Source: Glaciecola blandensis (GTDB lineage: Bacteria > Pseudomonadota > Gammaproteobacteria > Enterobacterales > Alteromonadaceae). From it: a stretch of DNA of 64,000 bases. The notes beneath the pieces were generated by a model. The model saw only the letters and a list, made by a program, of their open reading frames with translations, had not been told where the DNA came from and searched no databases. The position numbers and the translations under genes were made by a program. Within the stretch, counting starts at the first letter, position 1. Each line of letters opens with the position of its first letter. This document shows, piece after piece, positions 26,317 through 33,641 of this stretch. The DNA lies in NCBI RefSeq assembly GCF_031846165.1, contig NZ_JAVRIE010000002.1, forward strand, positions 186,001 through 250,000. The letters are read 5' to 3'.

Positions 26317-26784
26317 ATGTTTATGAAAAATATAGTAAAGTCATTACTTTTAGGTTCGTTTTTACTCTTTTTATCTGCATGTGAAAATGAAAATTCTGTA
26401 ACAAGTAATTCAAATGCTAACCTACCAGCAGCTAAAATTAATCAGGAAAATCTACTTCTAATAATGCAATCTATTAAAGATAATAAAAAACTCAGTGAAT
26501 TTAATATACAAAGAGATTCTTGTATTGATAGAAATTGTAGACGACAAGCAAAGTATAGTTTCTTTGAAAATGCATTTACCGAACATGGGTTTTCGCATAT
26601 AGATACCTTTAAAAGCTATATAGATCTGGTTAAGTCTGAATCTGAATTTTCTGAGTTATTTGGAGCATGGGGGCAAATATTTATGCCCACTTTTGAGTGC
26701 ATCAGTAAAGACGAATGTAAGGCATGGCTTATTAATTCTGGTAAAATTACTGAATCAGAAATTACTAAAATGAATACCCAGTAA
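26317..26784 (+). CDS. Small AT-rich lipoprotein, unknown function
   Basis: A 155-residue lipoprotein precursor with lipobox Cys22 (LFLSAC) after a hydrophobic signal. The mature part holds four cysteines (DSCIDRNCRR and FECISKDECKAW) likely paired as disulphides, and is otherwise helical and acidic. The frame extends to 26287, but ATG 26317 has an AGGG ribosome site six bases upstream. The coding sequence is visibly richer in A and T than neighbouring genes, which suggests recent acquisition along with the adjoining transposon remnants. No homologous family recognised. Confidence 0.6.
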   Translation: MFMKNIVKSLLLGSFLLFLSACENENSVTSNSNANLPAAKINQENLLLIMQSIKDNKKLSEFNIQRDSCIDRNCRRQAKYSFFENAFTEHGFSHIDTFKSYIDLVKSESEFSELFGAWGQIFMPTFECISKDECKAWLINSGKITESEITKMNTQ

Positions 26785-27185
26785 TTTATTATTTATTTTT
26801 AAATACAAAACGATAATACATGGCCTTGATGTTCTGTTTGTCTGAGTATAATTCTTTTCAAAGCCGGCTTTACCGGCTAACAAAGCTTTGTTCATTACAT
26901 TCTCGACTTATTGTTTATAACTAACTTTTAGAGCGGATGATGGGAGTGAAACGTTTTCCTTATCCTTAAAGTGGCTGGGTATGCGTCCACCTCATCTGAT
27001 GCGGAAAAAGAGCAACTCAAGCTATTACTGCTCGCTTTTTTGTAATTGTTTAACACTCTCGAGGATTCAGTTCCAAGGACTATTAATATCAGACAGTAAC
27101 GGACGCTATTTCCACAAATATCGCCACACACGCCTTTTCACAAGAAACAATCACAAGCTAAAGACAGTTGTTACGAGGGGAGCTT
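26785..27185. other. Non-coding stretch with palindromes
   Basis: About 400 bases without a supported gene. A hairpin AGCCGG/CCGGCT (26862-26878) is followed directly by a perfect 14-base palindrome AACAAAGCTTTGTT (26879-26892). Short open frames on both strands have no recognisable product; the stretch looks like junction debris. Confidence 0.45.
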
Positions 27186-27397
27186 TTATTCATCGCTTAT
27201 GCCCGACCCACTGAGAATCTGAATTTGAGCGATATCTGCTTGGCCATCAATAACTTTAACAATGGCATCCTGTACTAATGTGCGCATACCATCTTTCATT
27301 GCCTGATTCGTCAATTCTTCACTTGGCGCATTATTGTAGATCATCGAGCGCAGCGCCGGCGTCATAGACAATAATTCATGTACTCCAGTTCTGCCTT
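27186..27397 (-). pseudogene. C-terminal fragment of a GspE/PilB-family secretion ATPase
   Basis: On the minus strand the last ~70 codons of a type II secretion/type IV pilus ATPase are readable: KGRTGVHELLSMTPALRSMIYNN, then MKDGMRTLVQDAIVKVIDGQADIAQI and a stop. GRTGVxELL and GMRTLxxDxxxKVxxG are the usual C-terminal landmarks of GspE/PulE/PilB proteins. The reading frame is cut exactly where the IS3-family element begins at 27398, so the ATP-binding part is missing. Whether it came from an MSHA, T2SS or T4P system cannot be told. Confidence 0.82.
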
Positions 27398-27471
27398 TGA
27401 CCTATCCCCCTAAATTAAAACCATGAAATTGATGAGATTTCCAATTATTCTTAGATTGTGGAGATCTCAAA

Positions 27472-27735
27472 ATGAAAAAACGTTACACCGAAGAACAAAT
27501 CATTCGAGCGATTAAACAGCACGAAGCAGGAGCCAAAGTCGACGATATATGCCGTGATATGGGCGTATCTACAGGTACTTTTTACAATTGGCGGAGCAAA
27601 TACGCTGGCTTAGAAGTGAACGAAGCCAAGCGGTTGAAAGAGCTGGAATCTGAGAACAATAAGCTTAAACGCTTGCTGGCTGAGAAGATGCTTGAGGTTG
27701 AAGCTATGAAGGATGTAGTTTCAAAAAAGTGGTAA
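27472..27735 (+). CDS. IS3-family transposase OrfA
   Basis: An 87-residue helix-turn-helix protein (KKRYTEEQIIRAIKQHEAG, DDICRDMGVSTGTFYNWRSKYAGL) followed by a leucine-zipper-like coiled coil (LKELESENNKLKRLLAEKML), the standard OrfA that binds the terminal repeats. GGAG lies 10 bases upstream of the ATG. It overlaps orfB, which is in the -1 frame, and a slippery A-AAA-AAG at its end would allow an OrfAB fusion transposase. Confidence 0.94.
   Translation: MKKRYTEEQIIRAIKQHEAGAKVDDICRDMGVSTGTFYNWRSKYAGLEVNEAKRLKELESENNKLKRLLAEKMLEVEAMKDVVSKKW
27723..27729 (+). promoter_or_regulatory. Programmed -1 frameshift site of the IS3-family element
   Basis: The heptamer A-AAA-AAG is in register with orfA codons (TCA AAA AAG TGG TAA), two codons before its stop, and orfB lies in the -1 frame. 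This is the canonical IS3-family slippery site for OrfAB. Confidence 0.8.
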
Positions 27736-28547
27736 AGCCTGCGGGAAAGAAGCGTATTTCTGCTCATTTAATTGAGCAGTTCAAACTGAGTGAGCGCAGC
27801 GCCTGTAGGCTTGCTGGAATAAGCAGAACGGCATTTAGATATATTATGAAACAAAAGGCTGATGGCGTTGTGCGAGCGCGGCTCAAGGCCCTCGCGACAC
27901 AATATTCTCGTTACGGCTACTTGATGCTGCATGGTCTGCTAAAGAGCGAGGGCTTAGTGCAAAACAAAAAGCGCACTTATCGACTTTATACGGAAGAAGG
28001 GCTGCAAGTTCGAACAAAGAAACGCAAGAAGCTACAGCGACCGCGCCTGCCAATGGAGCTGCCGAACCGAGCAAATCAGCGTTGGTCGATGGACTTTGTT
28101 GCTGATCAGTTAAGTAGTGGTCGACGATTTATAGTGCTCAATATCGTTGATGACTTTACTCGAGAAATGGTCGGTCAGCTTGTTTCGGTTTCAATTAATG
28201 GTGCGATGGTAGCAAGATTCCTAAACCAGATTATGGAACAACGGGGTAAGCCTGATTCGGTTGTTTGTGACAATGGCACCGAATATACCAGCAAGGCAAT
28301 GTTCTTCTGGAGTAAAGAAAGTGGCGTAAAGCTAAGTTTTATCCAACCAGGAAAACCGACTCAAAATGCCTTTGTTGAGAGCCTAAATGGTAAGTTTAGG
28401 AATGAATGTCTGAATCAACATTGGTTCAGAACTTTAGACGAGGCACGTTACGAAATTGAACTATGGCGAGAGCATTACAATAATGTTCGACCACATAGTT
28501 CTTTGAATTTTATGTCGCCTGTTGAGTTTGCAAAACAAGCAGCATAG
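27729..28547 (+). CDS. IS3-family transposase OrfB, DDE integrase core
   Basis: A 272-residue rve-type integrase domain. The catalytic triad is seen in WSMDFVADQL (D), VCDNGTEYTS (D) and NAFVESLNGKFRNECLN (E), with the HYNNVRPHSSLNFMSPVEFA tail typical of the IS407/IS2-type groups. It is probably expressed mainly as the OrfAB fusion by -1 frameshifting. The frame is intact with no stops, so the element may still be active. Confidence 0.95.
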   Translation: MVKPAGKKRISAHLIEQFKLSERSACRLAGISRTAFRYIMKQKADGVVRARLKALATQYSRYGYLMLHGLLKSEGLVQNKKRTYRLYTEEGLQVRTKKRKKLQRPRLPMELPNRANQRWSMDFVADQLSSGRRFIVLNIVDDFTREMVGQLVSVSINGAMVARFLNQIMEQRGKPDSVVCDNGTEYTSKAMFFWSKESGVKLSFIQPGKPTQNAFVESLNGKFRNECLNQHWFRTLDEARYEIELWREHYNNVRPHSSLNFMSPVEFAKQAA

Positions 28548-28598
28548 TATGAAAAATCTCATCCGTGGATTGGTACTAATCTCGGGGATAGGTCACCC

Positions 28599-28846
28599 CG
28601 CCAGAGTTTTTCTGGGATTTTCCCGCGCTTGAGCATTACTATTTAAGTTTAGGTAAATACTTGGAGTTGAGTCAGCGAATTGAAATCTTGAATCTGAAGC
28701 TAGAAACCATTCAAGACTTGTTTGATATGTTGGCTGCAGAACAAAATCATAAACATTCGTCATTTCTCGAGTGGATTATTATCATCCTGATTGCCATTGA
28801 AATTGTGATTTTCTTTGGGGAGTATTTTCATATTCTTCCAAAGTAA
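28599..28846 (+). pseudogene. Duplicated 3' end of the DUF155/RMD1 gene
   Basis: The last 82 codons of a DUF155 gene, 5'-truncated three bases after the IS3-family right end. It encodes the same protein end as 24672-24919 (coiled coil plus C-terminal membrane helix), and the four base differences are all synonymous. An internal ATG at 28661 could give a 61-residue coiled-coil/membrane peptide, but no ribosome site is evident and expression is unlikely. Confidence 0.88.
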
Positions 28847-28906
28847 GTGAATGTTTACATTCTTTAAAAGGCAATAAAAATAGCAACAATCACTCAGTAG
28901 TAAAAA

Positions 28907-28933
28907 GAGAGGTTTGCATAAAGCAAGCCTCTC
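28907..28933. terminator. Bidirectional terminator before the intact AhpD-like gene's 3' end
   Basis: Same hairpin as at 24979-25005 (GAGAGGTTTGC/GCAAGCCTCTC), between converging reading frames. Confidence 0.8.
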
Positions 28934-28951
28934 CTCAGTTGTTTTTTAAAA

Positions 28952-29500
28952 CTAGGCTGTCCAAGTATTTGGTTTGAACGCTTCATCCACCGGTGTTTCG
29001 GTAATGTGATTCGTGTAGTTGGACATGACTTTAAGGCTTGTGCCCAATACCACATTCAAGACGGTTTCTTGAGTGTAACCTGCCGCTAAAAGGGCAGCGA
29101 CTTCTTTTTCACCTACCCAACCTCTTTTTTCATTTACCTGAGCAGAAAATATTCTTAATGCTTCAAGCTTAGGGTCAGCAATCGGTGAACCCGTTCTTAA
29201 GGCTTCGATAACATCAGCATCGACATTAGCCCCTTGAGAAATAGTTGTGTGTGCGGCCATACAATAGGTGCAACCATTCAGCCGGTTGTTAGTCATTAGG
29301 ATGATTTGTCTTTCCGTTTCTGACAAATCAGTCTTATTAAAAATAGATGATAGCGTCATGTAACCTTCAGTCAATTGCGGTGACGTTGACATGCCAGCCA
29401 GTAGGTTAGGCACAAAACCATAGGCAGATTTTGCTGTTTTTAATAAAGGTGCGCTATCTGCCGGCGCCGATTTTTCATCATGAAAAGTAAAGTTGCTCAT
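28952..29500 (-). CDS. AhpD-like carboxymuconolactone decarboxylase family peroxidase
   Basis: A 182-residue CMD-family protein. The redox site C77-T-Y-C80-x3-H84 (NNRLNGCTYCMAAH) is the AhpD core, which points to alkylhydroperoxidase-type thiol chemistry rather than decarboxylation. The FVPNLLAGMSTSPQL and NYTNHITETPVDEAF segments are typical of the YciW/AhpD-like branch. An ATG with a GGAGAAC site starts the gene. A TetR-family gene lies just upstream on the same strand, and a large palindrome between the two suggests control by that regulator, probably in response to an electrophile or peroxide. Confidence 0.92.
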   Translation of the reverse strand: MSNFTFHDEKSAPADSAPLLKTAKSAYGFVPNLLAGMSTSPQLTEGYMTLSSIFNKTDLSETERQIILMTNNRLNGCTYCMAAHTTISQGANVDADVIEALRTGSPIADPKLEALRIFSAQVNEKRGWVGEKEVAALLAAGYTQETVLNVVLGTSLKVMSNYTNHITETPVDEAFKPNTWTA

Positions 29501-29535
29501 ATTTGTTCTCCGTTAGTCAGTTAAAACTTGTTTGT

Positions 29536-29575
29536 ACCGATTGGTTTAAACTGTAGTTTGTTTAAACCAATCGGT
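29536..29575. promoter_or_regulatory. Palindromic operator upstream of the AhpD-like gene
   Basis: Perfect 16-base arms ACCGATTGGTTTAAAC (29536-29551) and its complement (29560-29575) separated by 8 bases, 36 bases before the AhpD-like start. A partial copy (GTTTAAACCAGTC, 30224-30236) lies upstream of the tetR gene, so the TetR protein probably binds both. Confidence 0.8.
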
Positions 29576-29605
29576 CAAGACATCAAAAGAAATATGATAT
29601 AATAA

Positions 29606-30187
29606 TTACTTAAGTAAGCGTTTCGCTTCGGTGGCGATAGCGTGTAAGGCAGTCTCGCTGAATACACCTCGCCCCAGAACTCTAATGGCGACGATCATTG
29701 CCATTAAAGCCTTCGCGGCATTTGCAGGATGAACACTTAACGAGACTTGCTTTCTGGCTTGAGCGACTTCAATCCCACGTTGAAAAAACTGTTCAAACTC
29801 CAAAAGACCTCGGTTTACAATTGTTCGCACCTCTTCCTCATGGAAAGGAAGTTCTGACGCGGTATTCACTAGGAAGCAGCCTTTCTTCTCTTTATCAGTG
29901 AGTGTTTCCGCAATCACTGCTTCAAAGCAACGATCAAACGATGCGAGTGGATCGTTCATCGCTTCTAACTCTGACAGGAACGCTCTTCTATGTTCAAGGT
30001 CGTATTTTAGCAAACCACGAGTGAAGAGCTTTAGCTTCCCGCCGAAAGCATTATATAAACTGCCTCGATTAATGCCGGTGGCACTCGTCAAATCATTGAT
30101 AGATGAAGACGCATAGCCTTTAGACCAGAACACGCGCATGGCACGATCTACAATTTCGTTTTCATCAAAAGATTTTTCCCAAGGCAT
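29606..30187 (-). CDS. TetR/AcrR-family transcriptional regulator
   Basis: A 193-residue repressor. The N-terminal helix-turn-helix reads ASSSINDLTSATGINRGSLYNAFGGK (residues ~25-50), characteristic of the TetR family; the C-terminal part (KKGCFLVNTASELPFH, RKQVSLSVHPANAAKALMAMIVAIRVLGRG) matches a TetR ligand-binding domain of the YcdC/NemR-like type, with a single Cys in KKGCFLVN that could sense electrophiles. It is followed by the AhpD-like gene on the same strand, with the palindromic operator in between; a half-site upstream of tetR suggests autoregulation. Confidence 0.92.
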   Translation of the reverse strand: MPWEKSFDENEIVDRAMRVFWSKGYASSSINDLTSATGINRGSLYNAFGGKLKLFTRGLLKYDLEHRRAFLSELEAMNDPLASFDRCFEAVIAETLTDKEKKGCFLVNTASELPFHEEEVRTIVNRGLLEFEQFFQRGIEVAQARKQVSLSVHPANAAKALMAMIVAIRVLGRGVFSETALHAIATEAKRLLK

Positions 30188-30223
30188 AATACACTCTCAC
30201 GTTATTTTTGAAGAATATTAACA

Positions 30224-30236
30224 GTTTAAACCAGTC
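30224..30236. promoter_or_regulatory. Partial TetR operator half-site upstream of tetR
   Basis: GTTTAAACCAGTC matches 12 of 13 bases of the right arm of the operator at 29560-29575. It lies 37 bases before the tetR start. Confidence 0.5.
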
Positions 30237-30319
30237 ATAACAAACTAGCGTTTTCATATCACTTATTTCGTTTTAGACACTGACTCTTTGTTGACATTGT
30301 CACTACTGACCTATAGCCT

Positions 30320-30337
30320 ACCTATCACGTGATAGGT
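30320..30337. promoter_or_regulatory. 18-bp perfect palindrome upstream of the cupin operon
   Basis: ACCTATCACGTGATAGGT is a perfect palindrome 112 bases before the cupin gene, preceded by a second half-site-like ACCTAT at 30309. It is probably an operator; its regulator is not identified. It differs from the TetR operator at 29536. Confidence 0.65.
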
Positions 30338-30449
30338 TTCTTCATTCTCATTTTGAATACCCACATGTAGCTATGTTTATGACCTTGATGGGAATAAACT
30401 AAACTTCTTCAGTATGTAGTATAGACACTAACTTGGTAGGTAAAAAAGT

Positions 30450-31151
30450 ATGGAAATCAGAGCAGACTTCAGTAAGCGCGAGGTAGTGCATAGTGAAACA
30501 CTGGAATGGGTAGCCTCGCCAATGCCGGGAGTGGATCGTCGTGCTTTGGACCGAGTGGGTGACGAAGTTGCTCGAGCTACCAGCATTGTCCGATATGCCC
30601 CTAATAGTGAGTTCTCTCCACATGTGCATACTGGCGGAGAGGAATTTGTGGTACTTGAGGGCGTATTCCAAGACGAGCACGGTGACTTTCCAGCAGGCTC
30701 ATACATTCGCAACCCTCCTCAATCCAGTCATAAACCCGGCTCTGATGATGGCTGTATTATTTTTGTGAAGTTGTGGCAGTTTCAAATGGATGACCGAACT
30801 CATGTTCGTTTGCAAATGAATGATCTGAGTGCCCAGCCAATCCATGTAAATAGTGACCTTATGCAAACTACGCTATATTCAGACGACCACGAAGAAGTTA
30901 GTTTGCTAAGCGCTGCCGCCAATACCGAAATATACATCGACAAACCCGGGGGAATTGAAATTCTTGTGTTAGAAGGGGACATGGTCGAACAAAATGATAC
31001 GCTGGTGAAGAATAGCTGGCTTCGACTTCCCGTCGGTACAATCCTGAATGCACAAGCCGGTGAGTATGGTGTGAAATTTTGGATGAAAACAGGCAACTTA
31101 AGTGATGTTGAGGAGCAGATTAAACGTGTTAAGCTAGCAACAAAAAAATAA
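30450..31151 (+). CDS. ChrR-like cupin-domain protein
   Basis: A 233-residue double cupin related to the ChrR anti-sigma cupin domain. The first cupin has metal-binding residues in FSPHVHTGGEEFVVLEGVF and GSYIRNPPQSSHKPG; the second (IEILVLEGDMVEQN) has lost most of these histidines. The N-terminal zinc-binding anti-sigma domain of full ChrR is absent, so it is probably a stand-alone cupin, perhaps a sensor or dioxygenase-like protein in oxidative stress. It heads an operon with a GST gene 9 bases downstream and a DUF502 gene. Confidence 0.82.
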   Translation: MEIRADFSKREVVHSETLEWVASPMPGVDRRALDRVGDEVARATSIVRYAPNSEFSPHVHTGGEEFVVLEGVFQDEHGDFPAGSYIRNPPQSSHKPGSDDGCIIFVKLWQFQMDDRTHVRLQMNDLSAQPIHVNSDLMQTTLYSDDHEEVSLLSAAANTEIYIDKPGGIEILVLEGDMVEQNDTLVKNSWLRLPVGTILNAQAGEYGVKFWMKTGNLSDVEEQIKRVKLATKK

Positions 31152-31160
31152 GGAAAAAAT

Positions 31161-32282
31161 ATGACCTCAGGATATAAGCTTTATGGAGCACCACTTTCGC
31201 TCTATACAGGTAAAGCGAGGTCGTATCTAACGTTTAAAAATATTCCATTCGAAGAAGTATTTTCGTCTCGCAAGGTATATAAAAATATCATCGAACCCAA
31301 AACGGGTGTGCGTTTCATTCCTGTCTTAGAGACGCCAGAGCATGACTTCGTGCAAGATACTGCCGTGATGATCGATTTGCTTGAGACGCGCTTTCCTGAG
31401 CGATCAATTATTCCAGACACTCCTAAACAAAAATTGGTATCAGCCATATTGGAAATGTGGGGTGATGAATGGTTACTTTTGCCTGCTATGCATTACCGCT
31501 GGAATCACGATAACTTCCCGTTTATTTACGAAGAGTTCGGAAAAATCGCGTTTCCACGCATGCCTGCTTTTATTCGAAGAATTGCGGGTAAAAAAATAGG
31601 CTCGATGTTTAAAGGCTTTGTACCTATGTTAGGGATAACACCAAAAAGCATTCCTGCTATAGAGCAGTGGTATGAGCAGGAGGTATTACCCTCGTTAGAT
31701 GCGCATTTTGCGTTACACGACTACTTACTCGGTGCTCGCCCATGTGTCGGTGATTTTGGATTGATGGGGCCTTTATACGCGCATTTATACCGCGACCCAG
31801 CATCGGGTAGAATCATGCAAAAAATAGCACCAAACCTGGTTAAGTGGGTCGAACGCATGAATCAGGAAAATCTACCTTTAGGTGAGTGGCTCGCTGATGA
31901 TGAAGTGCCAGACACATTACTTGCGATATTAACGCGACAGTTCAAGGAGTTTTGGCCGGTGCAGCTTAACTCAGCCAAAGAAACGCAAAAATGGATATTG
32001 AACAATCCAGAGCAACATGAGCTCCCTCGCAAAATTGGTGATCATGTGTTTTCACTAGGCGATGTCAGTGAAAGCCGAGCAATCCAGTCCTTTAGCCAAT
32101 GGAAACTCCAGCGTGTCTTAGACCTATACAATGGTTTTAAGGCAGAGGAGCGTGCTCAAGTCGATAGCCTCTTACTCCAAATAGGTGGACTTGAGGCAAT
32201 GCAAACGACCATTAAACACAGAGTAGCTAAAGAAAATAATAAATTAGTCTCGGAAAAGGGATCGCAAAGAAATGTTAAATGA
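31161..32282 (+). CDS. Glutathione S-transferase family protein with long C-terminal extension
   Basis: A 373-residue GST-fold protein. The thioredoxin-like N-terminal domain spans residues ~5-85 (YKLYGAPLSLYTGKARSYLTFKNIPFEEV; RFIPVLETPEHDFVQDTAVMIDLLETRFP), followed by a helical C-terminal domain with the DFGLMGPLYAHL motif near residue 200. A further ~100-residue helical tail makes it longer than the usual 200-240. No catalytic serine/cysteine is certain, so substrate cannot be assigned. AAGGAAAA precedes the ATG. The 3' end overlaps the DUF502 gene by 11 bases. Confidence 0.85.
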   Translation: MTSGYKLYGAPLSLYTGKARSYLTFKNIPFEEVFSSRKVYKNIIEPKTGVRFIPVLETPEHDFVQDTAVMIDLLETRFPERSIIPDTPKQKLVSAILEMWGDEWLLLPAMHYRWNHDNFPFIYEEFGKIAFPRMPAFIRRIAGKKIGSMFKGFVPMLGITPKSIPAIEQWYEQEVLPSLDAHFALHDYLLGARPCVGDFGLMGPLYAHLYRDPASGRIMQKIAPNLVKWVERMNQENLPLGEWLADDEVPDTLLAILTRQFKEFWPVQLNSAKETQKWILNNPEQHELPRKIGDHVFSLGDVSESRAIQSFSQWKLQRVLDLYNGFKAEERAQVDSLLLQIGGLEAMQTTIKHRVAKENNKLVSEKGSQRNVK

Positions 32283-32880
32283 ACTTGCTAAATTAGTTGC
32301 CAAAGGTCTTCTCACCATCCTGCCTTTTGTGCTCACCATTTACCTTTTAGTTTGGATTGCCCTTGCTGCCGAAGGTTTGTTTTCGCCTTATATCCCTTCA
32401 CAATACTATTTTCCGGGTCTGGGTGTGATTGTTGTACTGATTGTGTTGGCTTTCATTGGCATATTAGTCAACGCCTATGTAGTTAAGCTGATTATTGAAC
32501 GCAGTAATGATTTACTTGAGCGAGTACCTGTGATCAAAACGCTATTTGGCGCAATTCAAGATGCGGTTCATCTCTTTCAAATCAAAAAAGAAACCAGCAC
32601 CAAACGAGCGGTTTCTGTAGAGATGGCAGATGGGAGTCATGCCATTGGCTTTGTTACTAACGAGAGTGTTGCCAACATTGTGTTTCCCGGTCAAAACAAA
32701 ATAGCCGTGTATTTGCCACTCAGCTACCAAATTGGTGGCTATACGATGTATATGGACCAAAGCAAAGTGGCCAATCTGGATATTGACGTTGAAACAGCCA
32801 TGCGCATTGCGGTAACCGGTGGTAGCTCTCTTGATAAAAAAGGAGAGCCAAAAACGAAAGCGACTAAACAAAGTGAGTAA
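32272..32880 (+). CDS. DUF502 family inner membrane protein
   Basis: A 202-residue DUF502 protein with two N-terminal membrane helices (GLLTILPFVLTIYLLVWIALAAEGLF and LGVIVVLIVLAFIGILVNAYVV) and a soluble domain containing the family's LLERVPVIKTLFGAIQD and GHAIGFVTNE-like and FLPLSYQIGGYTM-type blocks. The family is widespread and its role is unknown. The start overlaps the GST gene, so translation is coupled. Confidence 0.9.
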   Translation: MLNELAKLVAKGLLTILPFVLTIYLLVWIALAAEGLFSPYIPSQYYFPGLGVIVVLIVLAFIGILVNAYVVKLIIERSNDLLERVPVIKTLFGAIQDAVHLFQIKKETSTKRAVSVEMADGSHAIGFVTNESVANIVFPGQNKIAVYLPLSYQIGGYTMYMDQSKVANLDIDVETAMRIAVTGGSSLDKKGEPKTKATKQSE

Positions 32881-33111
32881 ACAACTTACTAAGTAAATCA
32901 GCTTACCTTCACACTATCACAATATCAGTAGACCTTAGGTTCTAAGCTTTACAACTGGAATTTCATCGCGTGATTCAGTCACTCAGGTGACTTATCGAAT
33001 TAAACCGTATTTTGTCGCAAATTTAACGACGACTATTCCTCTTTCGCATTTAATAAGACTATTGAAACGGCACAGGGCTGTTTCCATATCAGCTTACGAA
33101 AGGTGAATCCT

Positions 33112-33435
33112 ATGTTGAATATCAAATGCTTATCTCTTTCTTTGTTCTTAGGTGCACTTGTTAGTGTATCGTCCATTGCACAGGCTAATCAGCTCTCACC
33201 GAGCTTAGAAAAAAAACTAGTAAAAGTATGTGAGGCCATCCAATCAAACAATCGATTTAAACTTCACCGTGCAATTAAAAACTCTGGCGTAGACAAACGC
33301 CAAATTGTGAAAGGCTTAGTTTGTAACGGAATGGATGGGGAAAGTTTTGCTCTATCGGTGAACGCTACAGTAACAGCAGAATTTCTGGCTTCGAATAAAA
33401 AGCCGAGTAAAGAGCAATTAGCTCGTAAAAGTTAG
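33112..33435 (+). CDS. DUF3718 family exported protein
   Basis: A 107-residue exported protein with signal peptide (MLNIKCLSLSLFLGALVSVSSIAQA) and a mature part of ~80 residues with two cysteines (KVCEAIQS and LVCNGMDG), which fits the DUF3718 family common in Alteromonadales and Vibrionales. A GTG at 33103 is in frame, but ATG 33112 with AAAGG seven bases upstream is preferred. Function unknown. A strong terminator follows at 33483. Confidence 0.8.
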   Translation: MLNIKCLSLSLFLGALVSVSSIAQANQLSPSLEKKLVKVCEAIQSNNRFKLHRAIKNSGVDKRQIVKGLVCNGMDGESFALSVNATVTAEFLASNKKPSKEQLARKS

Positions 33436-33482
33436 TGCATCAAATAACACTTGAGTAAACACAAGTGTACTCCCTAGCACAT

Positions 33483-33508
33483 CGAGGGTCATTTCGGCCC
33501 TCGTTTTT
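33483..33508 (+). terminator. Intrinsic terminator after the DUF3718 gene
   Basis: CGAGGG/CCCTCG stem with an inner loop and a run of five T's, 48 bases after the stop codon. Confidence 0.85.
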
Positions 33509-33641
33509 ATTTTTGTCGCATAAATCCGTCGTTCGTCTTTCAAACAGTCGACAATTGCCACCTAAATACTACACTATGAAAAAGCTGGGCTTAGATAAAA
33601 CACGTGAACCACGCATTACTATATTAGGATTATAAATTGCA

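Larger units (their letters stand above)
27398..28595 (+). mobile_element. IS3-family insertion sequence, IS407-like group, 1198 bp
   Basis: Complete element with 12-base perfect terminal inverted repeats (TGACCTATCCCC at 27398-27409 and its complement at 28584-28595) extending imperfectly to ~45 bases, 5'-TG...CA-3' ends, and overlapping orfA/orfB. The flanking three or four bases differ (CCTT left, CCCC right), so no target duplication is seen. This implies a rearrangement after insertion or an adjacent deletion. Confidence 0.93.
28599..29406. repeat. Direct repeat, right copy (DUF155 tail plus intact AhpD-like gene)
   Basis: Right counterpart of 24672-25194. It has the full AhpD-like gene sequence where the left copy has a 285-base gap. 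Gene order DUF155-terminator-AhpD-like-TetR in this copy is likely the ancestral order. Confidence 0.92.

Noticed and set aside
26928..27185. Short minus- and plus-strand open frames between the lipoprotein gene and the GspE/PilB fragment
   Set aside because: No signal peptide, motif or ribosome site could be seen, and both strands are interrupted. One plus-strand stretch (AGYASTSSDAEKEQLKLLL) looks protein-like but is too short to name.
24113..28598. Composite transposon with two IS copies
   Set aside because: Only one IS3-family copy is present, and the IS91-type remnant lacks its N-terminal half and ends, so no defined transposon borders exist.
28661..28846. 61-residue coiled-coil/membrane peptide gene
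   Set aside because: It is the tail of a duplicated DUF155 gene with no ribosome site; more likely debris than a gene.
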